Part shown: positions 5,733-10,079 of the stretch, in pieces | Layout: each line of letters opens with the position of its first letter | How positions within the stretch are numbered: position 1 is the stretch's first letter | Assembly (NCBI GenBank): GCA_031398745.1 | Contig: JANNNX010000060.1 | Location: 1 to 10,079 of the forward strand | From: JANNNX01 sp031398745 | GTDB lineage: Bacteria > Actinomycetota > Acidimicrobiia > Acidimicrobiales > CADCSY01 | Length of the DNA: 10,079 nt | Reading direction: 5' to 3' | Notes under the pieces: model-generated | Databases searched by the model: none | What the model was told of the DNA's origin: nothing | What the model saw: only the letters and a program-made list of their open reading frames with translations | Position numbers and translations under genes: made by a program

Positions 5733-6727
5733 ACCCGGCGGGTTCGCCGGCGAAGCGCGATCCCGGCGGCGGCCAGCACCACCAGCAGCGGGAGCCAGGG
5801 CAGCACCGCCCCGGCGGTGATCGCCACCACCCGGCCAGCCCCCACCAGCGCGTCCCACCCGGCGCCCAGGCCGTCGGTGAAGCCCGCCGGCTCGGCCGCG
5901 GCTTCCTCTGTGGCCGGCTCGCTGAGGGAGATGGTCACGGTGGCCAGCTCGACCTGGTCGGCCAGCACCCGCTGCTGGCCTTGGAGCGACTCGATCTCGG
6001 CCTCGCGCCGGGCCAGCTCGGCCTCCACCGCCACCAGCGACTGCACGTCACCGGCCGAGGCCAGAAGCTCGCGCAGGCGGGCGGCGCTGGTCTCGGCGGT
6101 CAGCAGCCGGCCCTCCACGTCGGTCACTTGGGCGGTGACGTCGCTGGCCGACAGGTGGCGTGATCGCACCTCGCCCAGGTCGGCCAGGTCGGCCAGGGCG
6201 TCGTCGAACACCTCGGGCGGGAGCTTGGCCACCACCACCGCCCCTTGCCCCACGGTGGTCGACGTGGCCGGCGGCTCGATCATCTCCGGCTCGCCGATGT
6301 CGGTGGCGACCGCCGAGCCGGTGTCGAGCGGCAGAGGGCGCTCGGTCGAGCCCTGACTCTCGCTGAAGATCCAGCCGCCGTGGCGGGTCACGACCTCGCG
6401 GACGGCATCGACGGCATCCCCGGTGTCGGCCACCTCCACGGTGAGGTCGGCGGTGTAGATAACCGACCGCCCCGCCCCCGCGGGGGTGCCGCTGTCGACG
6501 GCGTCGGGGTCGACGGCGGTGACGCCATCGGTCACCCGCTCGGCGCCGGCCTCGCCGGCGGCTACACCGCTGCCACTGCTGTCGGGTGCCCCTGGGGCGG
6601 GTTCGCTCATGGTCGCGGCATCGGAGGAGTCGGCGTCGCCGGCGTCATCGCCGCAGCTGGCCAGGGCCAACGTGGCCACGACGAGGACGAGAGCCAGCGG
6701 GACGGCGGACGAGCGGAAGGTGCGCAT
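5711..6727 (-). CDS. DUF4349-domain lipoprotein
   Basis: The 338-residue product starts with a lipoprotein signal: MRTFRSS, a hydrophobic stretch at 8-24, and lipobox LALASC with C25 as the lipidation site. A disordered Asp/Ser/Gly/Pro-rich spacer follows (26-85). The DUF4349 fold starts at RSVIYTADLTVEVADTGDAV, continues with VREVVTRHGGWIFSE and VVVAKLPPEVFDDALADLAD, and runs through an alpha-helical coiled coil (about 202-262, DVEGRL...VELATVTISL). A C-terminal membrane helix (about 300-323) and a basic tail (RRRTRR) end it. The result is a lipid anchor at one end and a membrane span at the other, usual for the family, whose function is not established. Residues 130-162 are a low-complexity insert between the first strands. 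The frame stays open upstream to 7027, but the signal peptide and AAGGAGGGC before the ATG fix the start at 6727. Its last 22 bp overlap the NfuA-like gene tail to tail. Confidence 0.85.
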   Translation of the reverse strand: MRTFRSSAVPLALVLVVATLALASCGDDAGDADSSDAATMSEPAPGAPDSSGSGVAAGEAGAERVTDGVTAVDPDAVDSGTPAGAGRSVIYTADLTVEVADTGDAVDAVREVVTRHGGWIFSESQGSTERPLPLDTGSAVATDIGEPEMIEPPATSTTVGQGAVVVAKLPPEVFDDALADLADLGEVRSRHLSASDVTAQVTDVEGRLLTAETSAARLRELLASAGDVQSLVAVEAELARREAEIESLQGQQRVLADQVELATVTISLSEPATEEAAAEPAGFTDGLGAGWDALVGAGRVVAITAGAVLPWLPLLVVLAAAGIALRRRTRRVQTVAGS

Positions 6728-6852
6728 GCCCTCCTTCGACGCCACCTCGCGCCGATCGGTTCCCCGCACCTCGTGGACGCCATGGCTGCCCTCGCCTTGG
6801 CCGAGTCGCTCCGGTCTGCCGCCAGTTACTCCCACCCTCGAGGAAGAACTCG
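6728..6852 (-). other. 125-bp gap upstream of the DUF4349 gene; composition boundary
   Basis: No gene is supported here, although the DUF4349 frame happens to stay open through it. The half nearest the lipoprotein gene is GC-rich like the rest of the window. Composition falls towards A+T at about 6840. I see no convincing -35/-10 pair. If the lipoprotein has its own promoter it should be here. Confidence 0.5.
6730..6734 (-). promoter_or_regulatory. ribosome binding site deciding the DUF4349 lipoprotein start
   Basis: Minus-strand GGAGG lies only 2 bases before the ATG at 6727 (AAGGAG would be 3 bases away). The spacing is tight, but it is the best site near the signal peptide and argues against the open frame extending upstream. 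Confidence 0.5.
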
Positions 6853-7299
6853 TCAAGGCATTCCTAGAGCCTTCCTTGCAATGCGTAGCGTGCGTCCCGA
6901 GGCCGGCGAATGTACTGAGATCGAGTAGCGATCCTCTGGCAGCGATTCCTCCCAACCAATGACGGCAGCGAACAGGCAGTCCGCGAGATCGCCGCATTCC
7001 TCCGCCGTACATCGAACGGCTGCCCACAAGTGCAGAACGGGAATACCCCAGGCCTGGTTGGGTGAATCATCGAGGAGAGAGCGAGCAGTCCGCTTCGCTC
7101 GTCCGGTAGCCGTCCGCATCCTGATCTCAATTGGCCTAGCAACGGCGAGGGACTCAATCCACTGGTCAGTCGCCCGAGTCATGACAAGCTCCAACTCGCG
7201 ACGTTCCGGCTGTATGTGCTCAACATACATATTGAATACGTACACCTCTTCTGACAACGTGCCAGTCCGATCGTCTGGTCCAGCCGGCACGTTGTCCAC
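6853..7299 (-). CDS. hypothetical protein in the AT-richer patch (start uncertain)
   Basis: I do not recognise this protein. The frame from GTG at 7299 gives 148 residues of ordinary soluble composition: EEVYVFNMYVEHIQPERREL, then VMTRATDQWIESLAVARPIE, a basic stretch RMRTATGRAKRTARSLLDD, a hydrophobic part with three cysteines (VRCTAEECGDLADCLFAAVI), and YSISVHSPASGRTLRIARKA near the end. There is no signal peptide or membrane helix. The base composition is clearly lower in G+C than the neighbours, with codons such as ATA, GTA and AAT, suggesting recent acquisition. No Shine-Dalgarno sequence precedes GTG 7299. An alternative ATG at 7230 (125 aa) lies inside a palindrome and has GAGGTG 12 bases upstream. 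It diverges from the 93-residue gene at 7408; the 108 bp between them should hold both promoters. Function unknown; a domesticated remnant of an accessory element is possible. Confidence 0.5.
   Translation of the reverse strand: MDNVPAGPDDRTGTLSEEVYVFNMYVEHIQPERRELELVMTRATDQWIESLAVARPIEIRMRTATGRAKRTARSLLDDSPNQAWGIPVLHLWAAVRCTAEECGDLADCLFAAVIGWEESLPEDRYSISVHSPASGRTLRIARKALGMP
7211..7242. promoter_or_regulatory. two overlapping inverted repeats (operator-like)
   Basis: TGTATGT (7211-7217) and ACATACA (7223-7229) form a perfect 7-bp inverted repeat around GCTCA. Overlapping it, 7226-7242 reads TACATATTGAATACGTA, with arms matching at 7 of 8 positions around a central G. Both lie in the 5' part of the hypothetical gene 6853-7299 and cover its alternative ATG at 7230. 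The arrangement resembles a dimeric regulator's operator or an mRNA hairpin at a start codon. It is also compatible with coding chance in an AT-rich stretch. Confidence 0.35.
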
Positions 7300-7396
7300 G
7301 CCATCGGTGGTGGGTCCGGGAACGGCCCTCGCCGCTACCGGCGCTGCCTCCGGACTCGGTGGCTAGTCTTCGACGTTGATGAAGCGCCTCCGAAAT

Positions 7397-7400
7397 GGAG
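7397..7400 (+). promoter_or_regulatory. ribosome binding site of the 93-residue hypothetical gene
   Basis: GGAG ends 7 bases before the ATG at 7408, good spacing. It favours that ATG over the TTG one codon earlier. Confidence 0.6.
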
Positions 7401-7407
7401 TGTTTTG

Positions 7408-7689
7408 ATGAGTATAGAGTATCCCAATCTTGAGGCAACGCTGCGCGGTCTTCGGTTCATCTCCGATGATGTTGGAAGCAATGTCGAGGGTGCAGCCTTC
7501 CATCTGAGTGAGATCGCCGAGATTGCAGCCGATGTCGTCCTATCGGCTCGCGTCGTTGCATCAGAAGACGCTAATGAGGACATCAGACTTGAACACTTTG
7601 CAAATATTGGGATCCAAGTCGAGCACTTGATGTCCCATTGGAAGGAACTAGTAGTCATAACTCCATGGGTTGCGGTGGACGAACCATAG
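7408..7689 (+). CDS. small hypothetical acidic helical protein in the AT-richer patch
   Basis: I do not recognise this 93-residue protein. It starts MSIEYPNLEATLRGLRFISD and is predicted by eye to be mainly helical: VEGAAFHLSEIAEIAADVVL in the middle, then a polar stretch SEDANEDIRLEHFANIGIQV, ending HWKELVVITPWVAVDEP. It is acidic and soluble, with no cysteine, signal peptide or membrane helix. A good ribosome binding site, a TAG stop followed by a hairpin, and non-repetitive composition support a real gene. Codons such as ATA, AAT and TTG and a G+C of about 42% in block 7561-7620 set it apart from the surrounding genome. It diverges from the other orphan gene and converges on dxs. A role as small partner or immunity-type protein is possible but nothing in the sequence proves it. 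Confidence 0.6.
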   Translation: MSIEYPNLEATLRGLRFISDDVGSNVEGAAFHLSEIAEIAADVVLSARVVASEDANEDIRLEHFANIGIQVEHLMSHWKELVVITPWVAVDEP

Positions 7690-7700
7690 GCGGGAAGGAT

Positions 7701-7726
7701 GGCCCTACGGTGATAATGTTAGGGCC
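7701..7726 (+). terminator. candidate hairpin/terminator after the 93-residue gene
   Basis: GGCCCTA (7701-7707) and TAGGGCC (7720-7726) form a perfect 7-bp stem with a 12-base AT-rich loop, beginning 12 bases after the TAG stop. No T-run follows on either strand, so it may act as a GC-rich actinobacterial-type terminator or as an RNA 3'-end protector. Confidence 0.45.
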
Positions 7727-7783
7727 CGCATGTAGCTGGTACCCAAGAGACTGATAGTCGCTTCGAAGTTCAACGGGGCGTGA

Positions 7784-7808
7784 CGGTGGCAAGTAGCTGC
7801 CAGTACCG
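7784..7808 (-). terminator. candidate hairpin downstream of dxs
   Basis: CGGT-GGCA (7784-7791) can pair with TGCC (7798-7801) and, after a 3-base bulge, ACCG (7805-7808) around the loop AGTAGC. On the minus strand it lies about 30 bases past the dxs stop. There is no T-tract. With the hairpin at 7701-7726 it would close off transcription from both sides of this convergent 149-bp gap. Weak evidence. Confidence 0.25.
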
Positions 7809-7838
7809 GATCTGCGTTCTGCTCTGACGCCGGCTCGG

Positions 7839-9728
7839 TCAGTCGAGGCGGCCGGCGGCCACTAGGGCCTTGGTCGTGGCCGCGGCCACCCCGGCGCCGT
7901 CCAGACCCAGCTCGGCGAGGATCTGGTCGGGCTGGCCCTGGGCGATGTAGGCGTCGGGGGTCCCCAGCACCAGGACGGGGGGCGACTGGCGCGACTCGGC
8001 CAGGGCGGCCAGGCGTTCGACCACCTGGCTGCCGATCCCGCCGCTGCGGATGCCGTCCTCGACGGTGACCACCAGGCCGTGGCCGGCGGCGTCGAGCAGC
8101 ATCGCCTGGTCGAGGGGCTTGACCACCCGCATGTCCCACACCGTGGCCGAGACCCCCCGGTCGGCCAGCACCTCGGCCGCTTCGAGGGCGGCGGCCAGCA
8201 GCTTGCCCACGGCCAGGATGGCCACCGAGCCGTCGCCGACCCGGGCCTTGCGGGCGTTGAGGCCCGAGCCGACCTCGGTCGCCGCGGCCGGGCCGGGGGT
8301 CTTCGGCCAGCGGAGGCACGATGGGCCGTCGCTGATCGACAGGGCCTCGCCAAGCATGACCTCGAGCTCGGCCGGCGACGACGGGGCGAACACGGTCATG
8401 CCCGGCACCTTGGTCATCAGCGCCAGGTCGAGCACGCCGTGGTGGCTGGGCCCGTCGTCGCCGGTGATGCCCGCCCGGTCGAGGCAGAAGACGACCGGCT
8501 GTCCGTGCAGCCCGACGTCGAGGTTCACCTGGTCGAAGGCCCGGGCGATGAAGGTCGAGTAGACGGCCACGACCGGGCGCAGGCCGAGCATGGCCATGCC
8601 GGCCGCGGAAGCCACCGCGTGCTGCTCGGCGATGCCGACGTCGAGGAAGCGGTCGCCGAAGCGCTCCTGGAAGGGCAGCAGGCCGGTCGACCCCGGCATG
8701 GCCGCGGTGATGGCCACGATCCGCTCGTCGGCCTCGGCCGCGGCCAGCAGCGCCTTCGAGAAGGTGGCGGTGTAGCTCGGGCCGGCCGGCGGCGTGACCA
8801 CCTTCCGGCCGGTGTCGGGGTCGAACCCCGACACGTCGTGGAGGTGCTTCTCGTCGTCGGCCTCGGCCGGTGGGTAACCCCGACCCTTCTGGGTCAGGAC
8901 GTGGACCACGATCGGGCCGTCCCAGGCCGACGCCTGGCGCAGCGCCCATTCCAGCTCGGGGAGGTCGTGGCCGTCGATCGGGCCGGTGTAGCGGATGCCG
9001 AGCTGCTCGAAGAACGGTGGGGGCTCGAGGTACTCGCGCACCGCCGCCTCGGCCGACTCCAGGCTGCGCTCGGCCCAGTTGCCGACCAGCGGCATCGAGA
9101 CCAGGGCTCGGCCCAGCCGGGCCCGCTGGCGGGTGAAGCGAGGGTCGAGGCGCAGCTTGGTGATGCTGTCGGACAGCAGCGACCGGGTCGGGGCGTAGGA
9201 GCGCCCGTTGTCGTTCAGGACGATGACCACCCGGCGGCCGCTGAGGCCCAGGTTGTTGAGGCCCTCGTAGGCCATCCCACCGGTCAGGGAGCCGTCGCCG
9301 ATGACCGCCACCAGGCGGCGGTCATCGTGCGAGAGCGAGAGCGCGGTGGCCACGCCGTGGGCGTAGGCCAGGACGGTCGAGGCGTGGCTGTTCTCGATCC
9401 AGTCGTGCTCGGACTCTGCTCGGTTGGGGTAGCCCGAGAGTCCGCCCGCTTGGCGCAGGCGGTCGAAGCCGTCGGCCCGGCCGGTGAGGATCTTGTGGGG
9501 GTAGGTCTGGTGGCCGGTGTCCCACAGCAGGATGTCGCGGGGGGTGTCGAACACCCGGTGCAGGGCGATGGTGAGTTCGACCGCGCCCAGGTTCGAGCCC
9601 AGGTGGCCGCTCGGGGCGAGGGACACCGCCTGGACGATGAACTCCCGCATCTCGGCGGCCAGCGCCACCAGCTCGTCCGGACCGAGCGTGCGCAGGTCAT
9701 CGGGGCCGTCGAGGTCGTCGAGGAGCAT
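7839..9728 (-). CDS. dxs: 1-deoxy-D-xylulose-5-phosphate synthase (DXS)
   Basis: The enzyme condenses pyruvate with glyceraldehyde 3-phosphate, using thiamine diphosphate, to make DXP. This is the first and usually flux-setting step of the MEP isoprenoid pathway, in the cytoplasm. The 629-residue length is typical. All landmarks are present in order. They are SGHLGSNLGAVELTIALH (H42), WDTGHQTYPHKILTGR (H73), ENSHAST (112-118) and the ThDP/Mg motif GDGSLTGGMAYEGLNN (144-159), ending at LNDN (171-174). Then come YTGPIDGHD, the catalytic glutamate in DVGIAEQHAV (E368), DRAGITGDDGPSHHG (417-431), and a transketolase C-terminal domain from about 485 on. The ATG at 9728 has GAGG 5 bases upstream. 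It starts 12 bp after the stop of the PAP2 gene, so the two are probably co-transcribed. No frameshift or missing residue is seen. Confidence 0.98.
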   Translation of the reverse strand: MLLDDLDGPDDLRTLGPDELVALAAEMREFIVQAVSLAPSGHLGSNLGAVELTIALHRVFDTPRDILLWDTGHQTYPHKILTGRADGFDRLRQAGGLSGYPNRAESEHDWIENSHASTVLAYAHGVATALSLSHDDRRLVAVIGDGSLTGGMAYEGLNNLGLSGRRVVIVLNDNGRSYAPTRSLLSDSITKLRLDPRFTRQRARLGRALVSMPLVGNWAERSLESAEAAVREYLEPPPFFEQLGIRYTGPIDGHDLPELEWALRQASAWDGPIVVHVLTQKGRGYPPAEADDEKHLHDVSGFDPDTGRKVVTPPAGPSYTATFSKALLAAAEADERIVAITAAMPGSTGLLPFQERFGDRFLDVGIAEQHAVASAAGMAMLGLRPVVAVYSTFIARAFDQVNLDVGLHGQPVVFCLDRAGITGDDGPSHHGVLDLALMTKVPGMTVFAPSSPAELEVMLGEALSISDGPSCLRWPKTPGPAAATEVGSGLNARKARVGDGSVAILAVGKLLAAALEAAEVLADRGVSATVWDMRVVKPLDQAMLLDAAGHGLVVTVEDGIRSGGIGSQVVERLAALAESRQSPPVLVLGTPDAYIAQGQPDQILAELGLDGAGVAAATTKALVAAGRLD

Positions 9729-9733
9729 CTCGG

Positions 9734-9737
9734 CCTC
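9734..9737 (-). promoter_or_regulatory. ribosome binding site of dxs
   Basis: Minus-strand GAGG lies 5 bases before the dxs ATG, inside the 12-bp gap after the PAP2-family stop codon. There is no room for a separate promoter in the gap, which supports co-transcription. Confidence 0.55.
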
Positions 9738-9740
9738 ACG

Positions 9741-10079
9741 CTACCCGGGTGCTTCCGCGGCTTCTGCTCGATCCCGACGCTCGTACCACCACACCGCCAC
9801 GGCCCACCCTACGGCCACGCACAGCGCCCCACCGACGGCGTCGATCCAGTAGTGGTTGGCGGTGATCACGACGGCCAGGAGGGTGAAGGCCGGATAGAGG
9901 ACGGCGAAGTACCGGGCCCAGCGCCGCCGCATGGTCGCCCGAGCGGCCAGACCACACCACAGGGCCCACCCGAAGTGCAGGCTCGGCATCGCCGCGAACT
10001 GGTTGGACACCTCCTTGAACACCCCGTGGTCAAACGACCACGGCCCGCCGTAGACCTCGAGGGTGTCGACGAAGCCGTA
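9741..10079 (-). CDS. PAP2-superfamily membrane phosphatase/transferase (3' part, runs off the right edge)
   Basis: The minus frame is open from the window edge to the TAG at 9741, giving the last 112 residues. Two of the three PAP2 phosphatase motifs are visible: AAMPSLHFGWALW (motif 2, H35 of the fragment) and TANHYWIDAVGG (motif 3, with H76 and D80). Before them, VYGGPWSFD and SNQFAAMPSLH closely resemble actinobacterial PAP2 proteins related to inositol phosphotransferases. Hydrophobic segments at about 57-75 and 81-98 are the last membrane helices; the tail is charged (YERRDRAEAAEAPG). The active site would face the outer side, acting on a lipid phosphate or phospho-alcohol; the substrate is unknown. 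It lies directly upstream of dxs. A role in recycling polyprenyl phosphates would suit that neighbour but is only inference. The GTG at 10022 is internal, because the motif run continues upstream of it. Confidence 0.85.
   Translation of the reverse strand, partial: YGFVDTLEVYGGPWSFDHGVFKEVSNQFAAMPSLHFGWALWCGLAARATMRRRWARYFAVLYPAFTLLAVVITANHYWIDAVGGALCVAVGWAVAVWWYERRDRAEAAEAPG

Noticed and set aside
6728..7027. Upstream extension of the DUF4349 lipoprotein to 7027
   Set aside because: It would bury the lipoprotein signal peptide and overlap another frame. The ribosome binding site at 6730-6734 favours 6727.
6821..7808. GCCAGTTAC / GCCAGTACC near the two edges of the AT-rich patch as target-site duplication
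   Set aside because: Only 6 contiguous bases match and the positions do not sit at clean boundaries. It is likely chance.
7705..8949. 414-codon minus-strand frame overlapping dxs
   Set aside because: Out-of-frame Arg/Pro/Gly-rich translation of dxs.

Overview
The window is chromosomal DNA from a very GC-rich bacterium. A sample 60-base block inside the Fe-S scaffold gene (5281-5340) is about 77% G+C by my count. Several features fit a high-GC actinobacterium: GTG starts, TAnnnT -10 boxes sitting 6-7 bases before start codons (leaderless mRNAs), a DUF4349 lipoprotein, an actinobacterial-looking PAP2 membrane phosphatase, and DGGIFAFGDA-type repeats. The class Acidimicrobiia is my best guess, but that is inference. 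I see no rRNA, tRNA, CRISPR array, transposase or phage gene.

Layout. (1) 1-1378, minus strand: a TerC-family membrane protein, then the 5' part of an amidohydrolase running off the left edge. A candidate terminator and a candidate promoter lie between them. (2) 1471-3599: a small four-cysteine protein (minus) diverges from a secreted GH43-type glycosidase (plus) that ends in six 42-residue propeller-type repeats. (3) 3628-5732: a CrtI/PYROXD2-like FAD oxidoreductase (minus) and an NfuA-like Fe-S carrier (plus) diverge from a 41-bp gap that appears to hold two back-to-back leaderless promoters. (4) 5711-6727, minus: a DUF4349 lipoprotein whose 3' end overlaps the end of the NfuA-like gene by 22 bp. 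(5) About 6840-7800: an AT-richer patch (about 42% G+C in block 7561-7620) with two unrecognised small genes, overlapping inverted repeats and two hairpins. It looks acquired. (6) 7839-10079, minus: the 3' end of a PAP2-superfamily gene, then dxs 12 bp downstream, probably one transcript.

Functionally the window is mostly housekeeping and envelope: isoprenoid precursor synthesis (dxs), Fe-S cluster delivery, cation export or membrane protection (TerC), a surface lipoprotein and a secreted glycan-acting enzyme. The genes do not form one pathway. DXS feeds the isoprenoid pool and the FAD enzyme resembles carotenoid desaturases, but they sit in separate transcription units and I do not link them firmly. 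I did not find a convincing new multi-gene system. The most open questions are the AT-rich patch with its orphan genes, the GH43-repeat fusion with recently duplicated units, and the conserved-looking small cysteine protein.
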